A DNA stretch of 64,000 nt from Blastococcus sp. TF02-09. Its GTDB lineage: Bacteria > Actinomycetota > Actinomycetes > Mycobacteriales > Geodermatophilaceae. Shown here piece by piece: positions 17,658 to 26,420 of this stretch. The stretch spans positions 240,061 to 304,060 of the forward strand of contig NZ_QOHH01000004.1 of the NCBI RefSeq assembly GCF_003319105.1. Direction: 5' to 3'. The position numbers were made by a program, and so were the translations under genes. Under the pieces are notes generated by a model. That model searched no databases. It worked only from the letters and a program-made list of their open reading frames with translations, and was not told the DNA's origin. Position 1 is the first letter of the stretch. Every line of letters starts with the position of its first letter.

Positions 17658-19183
17658 CGGCCCCGGCACGGCCGGTCCGGTACGGGTCGTGGTCGAAGGA
17701 CAGGCAGGGCTGGTTCCTGGGTCTCGGCGGCGGGTCGTGGGTGGTGATCGCGCTGGGCGGCCTGCCGCTGTTGCTGGCCGCGGGCTCGGCCAAGTGGTTG
17801 CTGGCGCTGGGATGGGCCCCGGTGTGGGCGGTCCTCATCGTGCTGGTCGCCGTCCCGGTGCGGGGCCGCTCGGCGTTCCAGTGGGCCCTCGAGTGCCTGC
17901 GTAGCTGGACGGGAGCCGTCCTGGGCTGGACGGACTGGCAGTCCAAGGCCGCCGCCGGAACTGCCGACGATCTCGACGAGGCCGACCTGCCCGGGGTGCT
18001 GTCGGGTATCCGGACGTACGACGGCCCACCGTTCGGGCCGCTACTCGTCCGCCCGGCCGTCGTGGCCGACCACCGGGAGCGCACCTGGGCCGCCGTCGCC
18101 AGGATCGCCCACCCCGGGATCGGACTGTCCGAGGCCGCCGCCCGCGCCCGGTTGGGGGCGGGCCTGGCCGAGCTGCTGGAGGGCGCGGCCACGGCGGAGC
18201 TGGTGTCGGTGGTGGCCCTGCAGATCCGCACGCTGCCCGAGGACGGTGCCGAACGGCAGGCGTGGCAGCGCACCCATCTGCGCCGGAGCGCTCCAGGGCT
18301 GGCGCTGGCGGCCAACGCCGAACTCGCCGCAGTGATGACGTCCGCCGGAGTGCGTCACGAGGCCTTCGTGACCGTCGTCGTCCCGGAGCGGCGGATCGCC
18401 CGCGCGGCCAAGGAGGCCGGCGGCGGCGTGGACGGCCGCGCGCGCGTTCTGTACGGGGTGATGGGTGAGGTCGAGGCTCGGCTGGTCGGTGCCGTCGGCT
18501 GCACGAGCGTCACCTGGCTGGACTCTCCCGGCCTGGCCGCCGCCATTCGCACCGGCTTCGCGCCCGGTGATCGGGCCGGTCTCGCGGCGGCCGAGTTCGA
18601 CGCCAACTCCGATCCGCAGGTCGCCGCGGCCCTGCCGATGGCAGCCGCCGGACCGACCGTCGCGCCGAACCCCGAGCGTCGCCACTACGCCCATGACGCC
18701 TGGCACTCGGCCATCTGCACCGTCCTGCTGCCCGACAAGGGCGCCGTCATGGGTGCCTTGGCACCGGTGCTGACCCCGACGACGGCAGGGGAGCGGCGGT
18801 GCGCCACGGTGTTCTTCGAGCCGGTCAGCTCGGCGAAGGCCGACCGTCTCGTGGGCAACGAGTCGATGAGTTCGGAGCTGGCGACCGAGATCCGACGTCG
18901 CGGCGGGTTTCAGGTCCGCGCGTCCCACCGCCGCGACGCAGCCCGCGTCGAGGGCCAGGACGTCCGGCTCGCCGAGGGAAACGCGCTCGTCCGTGTTGGC
19001 ATCGCCGCATCGGTGACGGTGCCCGGGACGTGGTCGATCACCGACTACGGCCGCCGGCTGGAGTCGAGCATCACCGGAAGCGGATTCAAGCCGTTGCGGC
19101 TGGACCTGGCTCAGGACTCCGGCTTCGCCGCGGCCTGCATCCCGCTCGGCATCGGCCTGCCTCGACGTCGAGGCACGAAGTGA
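17654..19183 (+). CDS. SCO6880-family conjugation protein
   Basis: The 509-residue protein starts with two membrane segments (about 20-65, including WVVIALGGLPLLLAAG) of the PrgI/VirB3 kind, followed by a soluble region resembling the N-terminal domain of VirB4. This is the layout of SCO6880-family proteins. The ATPase part is encoded separately in the next gene, which overlaps by 4 bp, so the two together probably equal VirB3-VirB4. The start overlaps the VirB6-like stop. Confidence 0.78.
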   Translation: MTAPARPVRYGSWSKDRQGWFLGLGGGSWVVIALGGLPLLLAAGSAKWLLALGWAPVWAVLIVLVAVPVRGRSAFQWALECLRSWTGAVLGWTDWQSKAAAGTADDLDEADLPGVLSGIRTYDGPPFGPLLVRPAVVADHRERTWAAVARIAHPGIGLSEAAARARLGAGLAELLEGAATAELVSVVALQIRTLPEDGAERQAWQRTHLRRSAPGLALAANAELAAVMTSAGVRHEAFVTVVVPERRIARAAKEAGGGVDGRARVLYGVMGEVEARLVGAVGCTSVTWLDSPGLAAAIRTGFAPGDRAGLAAAEFDANSDPQVAAALPMAAAGPTVAPNPERRHYAHDAWHSAICTVLLPDKGAVMGALAPVLTPTTAGERRCATVFFEPVSSAKADRLVGNESMSSELATEIRRRGGFQVRASHRRDAARVEGQDVRLAEGNALVRVGIAASVTVPGTWSITDYGRRLESSITGSGFKPLRLDLAQDSGFAAACIPLGIGLPRRRGTK

Positions 19184-20739
19184 TCGGCCGACGCGCCGGG
19201 CGCGTGCGGGGGAGGGGAGTGGCGAAGCTCGTCTCGGACTTCGGTCACCAGCTGCCGCCGCTCGCCTCAGGTCCGGCTCGGTCGGACGACGGCGACCCGC
19301 TCTCCTTCCTGGTCGGCCGGCACGGACGGACCGGTCGGGCCACGGGCTGGTGCCCGGTGCCCGCGCCGCTGGCCGTCTACCGGATGACGTCGGAGCAGGC
19401 CGGTGGGGTGTGGCCGCTGATCGCCGGCAACGGACTGCCTCCCACCGGCGCGCTGCTGGGCATCGACTACCTCTCCGGCGGCGCCTTCTCCGTCGACCCG
19501 ATCGGTTGGACGCTGCAGGCGGTCGCCGGCGTCACCAACCCGAACATGATCTTCTTCGGAGCGCCGGGCCGCGGGAAGTCCGCCACCGTCAAGATGTTCG
19601 CCCTGCGTCAGATGGCCTACGGCTACCGCACGCTGGTCCTCGGCGACGTCAAGGACGAGTACGAGCCGCTCTGCCGGGCGCTGGAGGTTCAGCCCCACGC
19701 GGTGGGCCACGGCATGCCCGCGCGGATCAATCCGCTGGACTTCGGTCCGCTGGGCAACGACTGGACCCGACTGCCGCGCGCGGAGGCGCAACGCCGCGCG
19801 GCGATGGTGTTCTCCCGCTGGCTGTTGCTTCTCCGCGGTCTGGTCGGGTCCCAGCACGTGCCGTTCGGGCCGACGGCCGAGACCGCCGTGGGCCAGGTGA
19901 TCCGGGACCTGACCGGTTACACCACCGGCGCCGACCGCATGCGCGAGATCACCATCCCGCAGGTGTGGGAGGCGCTGCGCGCCCCCAGCGCCGAACTGGT
20001 CGACGCCTGCCGCTACGCGACGAGCCAACAGTTCCTGGACGACACCCGACCGGTGCGCGACGCGCTCGGCGCGCTGGTCACCGGGCACCTGGCCGGCTTG
20101 TTCGACGCACCGACCACGATCTCGGTGGACTGGCGCGCCCCCATCCAGTCGCTGTCGCTGTCCCGGTTGGACCCGCTTGGCGACGAGGCCGTCGGCGTGG
20201 CCTTGACCTGCCTGAACTCCTGGGGCCGAGCGATGACCCAGCTCGCCGAGCCTGGCGACCTGCGGATCGTCATCCGCGACGAGTGCTGGAAGCAGATGCG
20301 CCTGGGCGCCGACGCCGTCCGGTCGCTGGATGCGGACCTGCGGTTGTCCCGCAACGACGGCTGCATTCAGGTCGTCGTCGCACACAAGCCGTCGGACATG
20401 CTCACCGTCGGCGATGCCGGCAGCCAGGCCGTGGCGATCGCCAAGGACCTCCTGCACCTGTGCGCCACCAAGGTGCTGCTTGGCCAGGACGACCAGATCG
20501 GCGACGAGCTCTCCGACCTGCTCGGACTCAGCCCGATGGCCGAGCGCATCGTCACCGACTGGGCCGCCGCCGCGCGAGGGAGGGCGCTGTGGCTGGTCGG
20601 CAGCCACGTCGCGAAGGTGCAGACGGTCCGCACCTCGATCGACGTGGCCCTGACCGACACCAACGACGCCATCACGGCCTCCACGTCTGGCGACGCGGAG
20701 GCAGCTGCGGTGGCTGCCCGCCGGGCGGGGGTGGCGTAG
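19180..20739 (+). CDS. VirB4-like conjugative ATPase
   Basis: The 519-residue product starts at GTG 19180, overlapping the upstream stop. Walker A is GAPGRGKSATVKMF near residues 127-140, followed by LVLGDVKDEYEPLCRAL, and Walker B is LRIVIRDECWKQM near 360. A later VVAHKPSDML motif fits the VirB4/TraC AAA family. It would energise assembly of the transfer channel at the membrane. It lacks the usual VirB4 N-terminal domain, apparently supplied by the preceding gene. Confidence 0.88.
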   Translation: MIGRRAGRVRGRGVAKLVSDFGHQLPPLASGPARSDDGDPLSFLVGRHGRTGRATGWCPVPAPLAVYRMTSEQAGGVWPLIAGNGLPPTGALLGIDYLSGGAFSVDPIGWTLQAVAGVTNPNMIFFGAPGRGKSATVKMFALRQMAYGYRTLVLGDVKDEYEPLCRALEVQPHAVGHGMPARINPLDFGPLGNDWTRLPRAEAQRRAAMVFSRWLLLLRGLVGSQHVPFGPTAETAVGQVIRDLTGYTTGADRMREITIPQVWEALRAPSAELVDACRYATSQQFLDDTRPVRDALGALVTGHLAGLFDAPTTISVDWRAPIQSLSLSRLDPLGDEAVGVALTCLNSWGRAMTQLAEPGDLRIVIRDECWKQMRLGADAVRSLDADLRLSRNDGCIQVVVAHKPSDMLTVGDAGSQAVAIAKDLLHLCATKVLLGQDDQIGDELSDLLGLSPMAERIVTDWAAAARGRALWLVGSHVAKVQTVRTSIDVALTDTNDAITASTSGDAEAAAVAARRAGVA

Positions 20740-20742
20740 CCC

Positions 20743-21888
20743 GTGGCCGGAACGGACGTCGGCCGGACGGCGGTGGCGGCGGGTGCCGCGATCTTCGTCC
20801 TGCCCTTGCTGGCCATGTCCACCGTGCTGCTCCTCCTCGGTGGGGCAGCGTCGAGCGACACGCGCCCCGACACGACGTGTGGGGCCGGTGGCACCGGGGC
20901 CACAGTCGCCGGCATCGCGTTGGACGCCGTCCAGATGGGTCACGCGCGGACCATCGCCGACGTCGCCGCCGCGCGCGGCCTGCCCGCGCATGCCGCGACG
21001 GTGGCGCTGGCGACCGCCTGGCAGGAGTCGCGGCTGCGCATGCTGGCCAACGACGGCAGCAGCCTCGAGCTCACCGCCGAGCAGGCTGCGGTGACCGTCA
21101 CCAGCCTGAGCTACCCGCACGACGGGCTCGGGTCCGACCATGACAGCGTCAACACCTTCCAGCAGCGCTGGATCGCCGGCTGGGGCACCGTCGCCCAGCT
21201 GATGGATCCCGTCTACGCGGCCGAGGCGTTCTACACCCGCCTCATCGACGTGCCCGACTGGGAGACCATTCCGCTGACCCAGGCCGCGCAGGCCGTGCAG
21301 ATCTCGGCCGCCGGCGGCGCCTACGCCCGCTGGGAGCCGCTCGCCCAGCAACTCACGGCGATGCTGTGGCCGGGTTCCCAGGCGGTGGCTGCGGACACGG
21401 CCGGGGCGGTGGACGGCGTCTGCCCGGGTCTGTCGGTGCCCGACGGAGCGTGGGCCCGCCCCAGCGCCGGCGTCCTCACCTCCGGCTACGGGCCGCGATG
21501 GGGCAGCCAGCACGCCGGCGTCGACCTGGCCGGGCCGCGCGACAGTCCGGTGTACGCCACTGCGGCGGGCACCGTGCTCACCGCTGCGTGCACCAGCGCC
21601 TTTTGCGACCGCGACGGCAGCCTCGATCTGGCCGGCTACGGCAACCTCGTAGAACTCGACCACGGCGACGGAGTGACCACCCGCTACGCCCACCTCTCGG
21701 GCTACACCGTCACTCCCGGGCAGCAGGTTCCGGCCGGTGAGCTGCTCGGCTTCCAGGGCTCCACCGGCAACAGCACCGGCGTCCACCTGCACTTCGAGGT
21801 CCGCCTCGACGGCGCGCCCGTCGACCCGGCGCCCTGGCTCGCTGAACGCGGAGTCGACCTGTCCCTCCACGCGGGGGCCGGCGCGTGA
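20743..21888 (+). CDS. Wall hydrolase: lytic-transglycosylase-like plus M23 peptidase
   Basis: The 381-residue product has an N-terminal membrane anchor (about 12-36), a lysozyme-like helical region with ATAWQESRL near residue 93, and a C-terminal M23 peptidase domain. The M23 zinc site is visible: HAGVD (His257, Asp261) and HLHFEV (His348, His350). Such bifunctional enzymes open peptidoglycan for the conjugation channel, like VirB1/TcpG. It follows the VirB4 gene by 3 bp and overlaps the next gene by 4 bp. Confidence 0.88.
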   Translation: MAGTDVGRTAVAAGAAIFVLPLLAMSTVLLLLGGAASSDTRPDTTCGAGGTGATVAGIALDAVQMGHARTIADVAAARGLPAHAATVALATAWQESRLRMLANDGSSLELTAEQAAVTVTSLSYPHDGLGSDHDSVNTFQQRWIAGWGTVAQLMDPVYAAEAFYTRLIDVPDWETIPLTQAAQAVQISAAGGAYARWEPLAQQLTAMLWPGSQAVAADTAGAVDGVCPGLSVPDGAWARPSAGVLTSGYGPRWGSQHAGVDLAGPRDSPVYATAAGTVLTAACTSAFCDRDGSLDLAGYGNLVELDHGDGVTTRYAHLSGYTVTPGQQVPAGELLGFQGSTGNSTGVHLHFEVRLDGAPVDPAPWLAERGVDLSLHAGAGA

Positions 21889-22511
21889 CCACACCGCCCC
21901 GGCGTCGCGATCCCCACCCGATCGGTCGAGGATGGGAGCTGGCCGTCGTGGCAGCCGGGGGCACCCTGATCGCCGTCGCGCTGGCCGCCCTGGCCGGACT
22001 CGGGATCGCCTCGGCGTTGTGGGGCGGCGGCTGGGTGTGGCCGCACGGCACCGACACGGTCGTGCGAGTCCTCGGTGGACTGCTGCACGGCCACCCCGGC
22101 CGCGGTCTGCCGCCCGACCAGCTGCGCCAGGTCGCCGGGCCCGTCCCGGCGTACGCCTGTATCGCCGCAGCCGAGCTCGTCCTGGTGAGCGGGGCGCTCA
22201 CGACCGCCGTCCTGGCTGTTCGCTACCGGCGGCCCGGCGACGCCCGCGGCGGCATGGCCACGCGCCGGGAGGCCGAGCAAGCACTGGGGCTGCGCCAGCT
22301 CCGCGCCGGTCGCGCCGTCATCCGCCCGGACCGCTACCCGTCTCGACGCGGCCGAGGCTGCCTCCGCCGTCTGCTGTCCACAGGCGGCGATGCAGTTCGC
22401 CGTCGTGCCCACAGATCCGGCGCGAGCCCCTACTCGGGGTCGACCGCGCCACGACCGTCGACGGCGGCATCTCGTTCAACCGCCCGTTTCGAGAAGGAGT
22501 CATATCGATGA
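21885..22511 (+). CDS. Membrane protein resembling the N-terminal part of a TraD-type coupling protein
   Basis: The 208-residue product has two membrane segments (about 18-45 and 88-108) followed by MATRREAEQALGLRQLRAG. That phrase resembles the linker between the membrane domain and ATPase domain of actinobacterial coupling proteins. The last 55 residues are Arg/Ser-rich with little protein character. The ATPase gene lies at 24109, beyond two other genes, so membrane anchor and motor appear to be separate polypeptides. Whether this is normal for the family or a rearrangement I cannot tell. Confidence 0.6.
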   Translation: MTTPPRRRDPHPIGRGWELAVVAAGGTLIAVALAALAGLGIASALWGGGWVWPHGTDTVVRVLGGLLHGHPGRGLPPDQLRQVAGPVPAYACIAAAELVLVSGALTTAVLAVRYRRPGDARGGMATRREAEQALGLRQLRAGRAVIRPDRYPSRRGRGCLRRLLSTGGDAVRRRAHRSGASPYSGSTAPRPSTAASRSTARFEKESYR

Positions 22512-22813
22512 GCTCGACCGACAACGGCCACCGGCCGGACCTGCTGACCGCCCGAGCCGAGGCAGCGGCGCTGTTCGCCGCAGCCGCCCGCAACGAGAAG
22601 GCGGGGCCGACCGCCCAGCTGCACTGCCTCACCGCGGCCACCACTCTGGCGCCTCCCGGCCCGGTGCCCGCGACAACGGACAGCACCGACCCGGACCGGC
22701 TGATCGAGCAGGCGCTGCGCGTCCTCGGCAACCTGCCCGCGCACGACTTCGCGCACCCCGACGTCCTCGCCGCCGCGCAGCACGGTCACCGCGCGCTCCG
22801 GGCACCGCGCTAA
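22508..22813 (+). CDS. Small hypothetical protein of the conjugation operon
   Basis: The 101-residue product starts at ATG 22508, overlapping the previous stop, with GAAGGAG about 8 bp upstream. It is Ala-rich and helical (LLTARAEAAALFAAAARNEK), soluble and without a motif I recognise. It is coupled to the genes on both sides, since its stop overlaps the ATG at 22813. Probably a small cytoplasmic accessory to the transfer machine. Confidence 0.6.
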   Translation: MSSTDNGHRPDLLTARAEAAALFAAAARNEKAGPTAQLHCLTAATTLAPPGPVPATTDSTDPDRLIEQALRVLGNLPAHDFAHPDVLAAAQHGHRALRAPR

Positions 22814-23055
22814 TGGCCACCTCCCTCGGGCAGCTCCTCGACGCACTCGTCGACGGCGCCCATTCGGTCGACGACGGCCCGGCCGTCCGTGCCGACGCCG
22901 CCACCGCGCTCGGCCACTTCGGCCGAGCGCTGGCGCACCTGCGTCGCGACGGCGTCTCTCCGATCGCCGTGACCAGCGGGAACAACGCGTGGGCGCCCTC
23001 GCCGCCGCGTGCACCGAGCTGGCCGCTCGCGCTCCGGCGACCGAGTCGACGCTGA
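22813..23055 (+). other. 5' segment of the following gene, separated by an apparent frameshift
   Basis: From ATG 22813 (overlapping the previous stop) the frame encodes about 58 residues of normal-looking protein (MATSLGQLLDALVDGAH up to IAVTSGNN). It then turns into Pro/Arg-rich out-of-frame sequence and stops at 23055. The reading continues sensibly in another frame as VGALAAACTELAAR. Adding one C after AACAAC near 22986 would restore a single frame of about 430 codons. This is either a real mutation, a sequencing error or, less likely, programmed frameshifting. Confidence 0.6.
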
Positions 23056-24104
23056 CCCGGATAGCGGCCGCCGCAGCCGACACCGTCGGTGTCCTCCACG
23101 CCCAGACCACCGTCGCCAGCCGGTGGGCCGTCGCCACTACCGTCGCCGAGACCGTGACGCCACTGGCTGCGGTGATCGCCCGCGGACTGCCCGCCGGCCC
23201 GGCGGCAGAGTGGCTGGCCGAGGTGAGGCACCAGGCGGTCCTGGTGCAGCAGACAGCCGCGCTCCAACCGTCGACACGCACCGATGCCGCCATCCTCGAC
23301 CGCCCCGTCCCGGGCCCAGCGGCCGATCGGTCCGTCGATCCCGCGACCGTGGTCCCCGACGCCGTCGGCGTCCTGCTGCGCGCGACCGCCCGGGGCAGTG
23401 ATCCACCGTCGGTCGCCGAGGTCTCGGCCTACACGATCGCCGTCCAGACACTCAGCTTCGCTGCCGAACGCCTCGGCCCAGCCGGCGCGACAGCTGCCGG
23501 ACCGAGCAGGGCGTCGGACGCCTGGCGTGCGGTCCGGGTCGCTCTCCGTCCGTACGAGGACGGCAGCCGGCGTCCCCACGCGCACGCGCCGTCCGGCGTG
23601 ACCGCGGCCGGACGGCTCCATGCCGTCCTGAGCGAGGCTGAGTCCGACCCGGCCACGTGGACGGCGTCGCTGCGCGCGTCGGTCGCGGCCGGTGCTCAGC
23701 ACCTGCCGACCTTCGCGAACCAGTTGCTGTACCGCACCGTCCGGCACTGGGCCGATACCGGAACCCTGATCGGCTACGCCCGTGACATGCCGCCGCGCGA
23801 CGAGCGCGTGGCGGCGTACCTGCGCGGTTATCAGCTCGGTGGGCTCGTCCGCGCCGACGCGGTCGACCTGCAGCCCGTCGCCGGTGCCCTGCACAACGCC
23901 CGGCTGCTGTCCCTCGCCGTCGCCGATCACGCCGCCGGCCCAGGTGTACGCGCGACGGCCGGTTTCCCGCAGCGGGCCTGGGCGGCGAATCGGGCGCTGC
24001 TCGACGACCCGCAGACGCCGGTGGCGCTGAGCGAGGCCCGCCAGCAGGCCCATCAGCAGCGGCAGGCGGCCCGAGCCCGGCCCGGTCCGAGCCGGGGGCG
24101 CTGA
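22989..24104 (+). CDS. Hypothetical conjugation-operon protein (main part of a frameshifted gene)
   Basis: The main frame starts formally at GTG 22989 and gives 371 aa. It is Ala-rich and mostly helical, without membrane segments or known motif (RTVRHWADTGTLIGYARDM and AAYLRGYQLGGLVRADAVD near the end look like the conserved part). GTG 22989 has no ribosome site. The natural start is probably 22813 in another frame, as described for the 5' segment. Its place between the anchor-like gene and the coupling ATPase suggests a relaxosome or coupling accessory. Confidence 0.65.
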   Translation: MGALAAACTELAARAPATESTLTRIAAAAADTVGVLHAQTTVASRWAVATTVAETVTPLAAVIARGLPAGPAAEWLAEVRHQAVLVQQTAALQPSTRTDAAILDRPVPGPAADRSVDPATVVPDAVGVLLRATARGSDPPSVAEVSAYTIAVQTLSFAAERLGPAGATAAGPSRASDAWRAVRVALRPYEDGSRRPHAHAPSGVTAAGRLHAVLSEAESDPATWTASLRASVAAGAQHLPTFANQLLYRTVRHWADTGTLIGYARDMPPRDERVAAYLRGYQLGGLVRADAVDLQPVAGALHNARLLSLAVADHAAGPGVRATAGFPQRAWAANRALLDDPQTPVALSEARQQAHQQRQAARARPGPSRGR

Positions 24105-24108
24105 CCCG

Positions 24109-25617
24109 ATGCTCAGGCAGGCGTTCGACCCGACCGACGTGGGCTGGCGGCTGGGCCGGTCCCGGGTTCCGCACGGGGTGGAGCTGTGGTGCCGGTACGA
24201 CCGCACCACCGGGGTCTACGGCGAGCAGGGGTCCGGCAAGACCCTCGACCTGCTCGCCCCCGCGTTGCTGGCCCACCGCGGCGCCGGGCTGGCGACGTTG
24301 ACCAAGCTCGACGACCTGCTGCTGACTGCCGGACGACGCCAGCAGCCGCCGCACCCCGGCGATCCACCGCGCCCCATCGCGGTGCTCGACCCGTTCGGCG
24401 CCGCGCCCGGGCTGCCCGAGCTGGTGTGGGACCCGATCGCCGGTTGTGTGGACCCCCAGATCGCCGAGCGACGAGCGAAGGCCTTCGCCGCCGGCACCGT
24501 CACCGGAGCCGTCACCGGCGGTCGGCAGGACAACGCCGCCCGGTTCTACGCCGCGGAGACCGCCAAGGTCCTGCAGGGCTTCCTGCACGCCGCAGCGCTC
24601 ACCGGCCGCACCCTCGAGCACGTTCTGGAGTGGGTCGCCAACCCGGTCGCCGCCGAGCAACCCGCCGAGATCCTGCAGCAGCACCCGCACGCCGCCCGGT
24701 TCTGGGACGGGCTGCTCGCCGGGGCACTGCACGGCAGCCCGGACACCGTCGGCAACACCGTCACCACGGTTCAGCAGGCGATGGCGTTGTTCTTCCAGCC
24801 CGAGATCCGTGCCCGTTGCGTGCCTTCGGCCGGACGGGCGGCTACCGATCTCACCGACCTGATCGCCCGGCAGGGCACCGTGTACCTGCTCGGCCGGGAG
24901 GACCCCTATGCCTCAGCGGCGCCGCTGATGACCGCGGTCGCCGAACACGTCCTCGACACCGCTCTGCGGGCCGCCACCACCTCGACGCACGGGCGGCTGA
25001 CCCCCTGCTTCCTGGCCTGCCTCGACGAGCTGCCCTCCACCACGCCCCTGCCCACGTTGCGGGTGCGCATGGCCAACGAACGCGCGCTCGGCCTCTCGTT
25101 CATATACGCCGCCCAGACGTGGAAGCAGATGGTCGTCTCCTACGGGGAGGACGAGGCCCGCTCGTTGTTCGGGCTCACCAACAACCTCGTCGTCTTCGGC
25201 GGCGGCAAGGACATCCACTTCTACCGGGAGCTGTCCGACCTGCTCGATGACGTGCGGATCAGCCGCCAGACCGTCACCGACGGACCCGGCGGCGTCGGCA
25301 CCTCGCGTTCCGGTGAGGACGTGCGGGTCCTGCGGCCCGGCGACATCCGCCGCATACGGGAGCGCCACGCCTTGGTGGTCGCCGGCAACGCGCCACCGAT
25401 CATCGCGCGGTTGCAGCGCTGCTTCGACGGCAAGGACGGCGAGCGACTGAAGCGGGAGCTGGACGCTGCACGAGCGGACGTCAACCGGGCCCGGGCCGAC
25501 TCCTCGGATGTTGGAGAGCGCACCGCTGCTGCTCTCGCGTATGCCCGCGACCACCGGCTCGGCCCGAGGCAGGACGAGCACACCGAGCGGCCGTTCGGAT
25601 CGCTGCCCGGGGCGTAG
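24109..25617 (+). CDS. Type IV coupling protein ATPase (TraD/TraG-like)
   Basis: The 502-residue product shows Walker A GEQGSGKTLDLLAP near residues 38-52, a Walker B-like ACLDELPS near 302, and the typical coupling-protein run of ANERALGLSFIYAAQTWKQM. It would pump relaxase-bound DNA into the channel. Unlike classical VirD4/TraG it has no N-terminal membrane helices; these may be supplied by the 21885-22511 protein. It starts 4 bp after the preceding gene and is the last large protein of the transfer operon. Confidence 0.88.
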   Translation: MLRQAFDPTDVGWRLGRSRVPHGVELWCRYDRTTGVYGEQGSGKTLDLLAPALLAHRGAGLATLTKLDDLLLTAGRRQQPPHPGDPPRPIAVLDPFGAAPGLPELVWDPIAGCVDPQIAERRAKAFAAGTVTGAVTGGRQDNAARFYAAETAKVLQGFLHAAALTGRTLEHVLEWVANPVAAEQPAEILQQHPHAARFWDGLLAGALHGSPDTVGNTVTTVQQAMALFFQPEIRARCVPSAGRAATDLTDLIARQGTVYLLGREDPYASAAPLMTAVAEHVLDTALRAATTSTHGRLTPCFLACLDELPSTTPLPTLRVRMANERALGLSFIYAAQTWKQMVVSYGEDEARSLFGLTNNLVVFGGGKDIHFYRELSDLLDDVRISRQTVTDGPGGVGTSRSGEDVRVLRPGDIRRIRERHALVVAGNAPPIIARLQRCFDGKDGERLKRELDAARADVNRARADSSDVGERTAAALAYARDHRLGPRQDEHTERPFGSLPGA

Positions 25618-25622
25618 TCGTC

Positions 25623-26105
25623 GTGATCGTGCTGCCGTTCCCACCGCCACCGCTCGCGGTCTTGCATGCTCTCGAGCTGCTGGAGGACGCTCGGCGACGT
25701 GACCGCGGGGGAGTGGCCCGCACAGGTGCCGTGGCGGACCTGGAACGCCCCTGGGAGCCGGCCAGCTGCAGCGCCGAGCTCGGCGCTGCGGTCTGGAGCT
25801 GGTGCGACGACGTCGTCGCGTGGATCAACCACGAGTACGCGTGGCGGCCCGCGCAGATGGTCCCGGCCTGCTGGCCCCGCCACCCTCACATCGCTCGCGA
25901 GCTGCCGGTCCTGGCGGTCCTGCGCTGGACGGCCGAGAACGCCGCCGGCCCCGAGCCGGTGGAGGAGTGGAACCGCTACGCCTTCCCGCTGTTCAGCGAC
26001 CGCATGACCGAACGCCTCGGTGAGAGCACCTGTCGGACCGGCAGACACCAGGACTGGCCGGCCGAGAGCCGCTATGCCGCGTCTCTCGAGGCCCCGCCTC
26101 GATGA
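25623..26105 (+). CDS. Hypothetical protein, DUF4913-like
   Basis: The 160-residue product starts at GTG 25623, 5 bp after the coupling-protein stop. It is Trp-rich with a conserved-looking core (VAWINHEYAWRPAQMVPACW, PHIARELPVLAVLRW and VEEWNRYAFPLFSDRM), much like the DUF4913 proteins found at the end of actinobacterial transfer operons. It is soluble, without signal or membrane segment. The role is unknown. A terminator hairpin overlaps its stop codon. Confidence 0.62.
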   Translation: MIVLPFPPPPLAVLHALELLEDARRRDRGGVARTGAVADLERPWEPASCSAELGAAVWSWCDDVVAWINHEYAWRPAQMVPACWPRHPHIARELPVLAVLRWTAENAAGPEPVEEWNRYAFPLFSDRMTERLGESTCRTGRHQDWPAESRYAASLEAPPR

Positions 26106-26146
26106 TCAGCGGAGGGCGAGCCGGCCGCCGCTGATCGTCCTCTTCT
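26101..26146 (+). terminator. Hairpin ending the conjugation operon
   Basis: The arms GATGATCAGCGG (26101-26112) and CCGCTGATCGTC (26128-26139) pair at 11 of 12 positions, with a GC-rich 15-nt loop, followed by TCTTCTT. The left arm overlaps the stop codon of the last gene. It fits a rho-independent-like terminator separating the transfer operon from the cargo operon. Confidence 0.6.
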
Positions 26147-26384
26147 TGCTGCCTGTAGAAGTTGACCTTGAAGTACAGCGTCGTGATGGCGGCCGGTAGC
26201 TCGTTGAAGTCGACTTGCTGCTGGTGGCGGTCTCGCGCTGCGCTCGGCGCCGTCCGTCGGTTCGGCAACGTTGGGCAGCCATCGGCGCGGGCCTCGCGGG
26301 CCCGGCCGAACGTGGGCGCGCGCCCACGCGTCGTGCTGGTTGGTCGTAGAACGCCGGGCGCCACAACTGTTTCGACGGCTCGAC

Positions 26385-26420
26385 TTGACATGCAGTGTCG
26401 GATTTTGCGACAGTGGTGTG
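26385..26420 (+). promoter_or_regulatory. Putative promoter and operator of the cargo operon
   Basis: TTGACA at 26385-26390 matches a -35 box. Directly after it is a dyad, CAGTGTCG (26393-26400), a 7-nt spacer and CGACAGTG (26408-26415), with 7 of 8 paired positions, ending 5 bp before the GTG at 26421. I see no clear -10 box. The short distance suggests a near-leaderless transcript. The dyad could be the binding site of the XRE regulator encoded in the same operon. Confidence 0.5.

Noticed and set aside
17654..19183. Reading the SCO6880-family protein as a full VirB4
   Set aside because: It has no Walker motifs; these are in the next gene.
19267..21894. An 875-codon minus-strand open frame opposite the VirB4 and M23 genes
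   Set aside because: It is the GC-driven antisense of two genes with clear catalytic motifs; it has no motif or ribosome site of its own.
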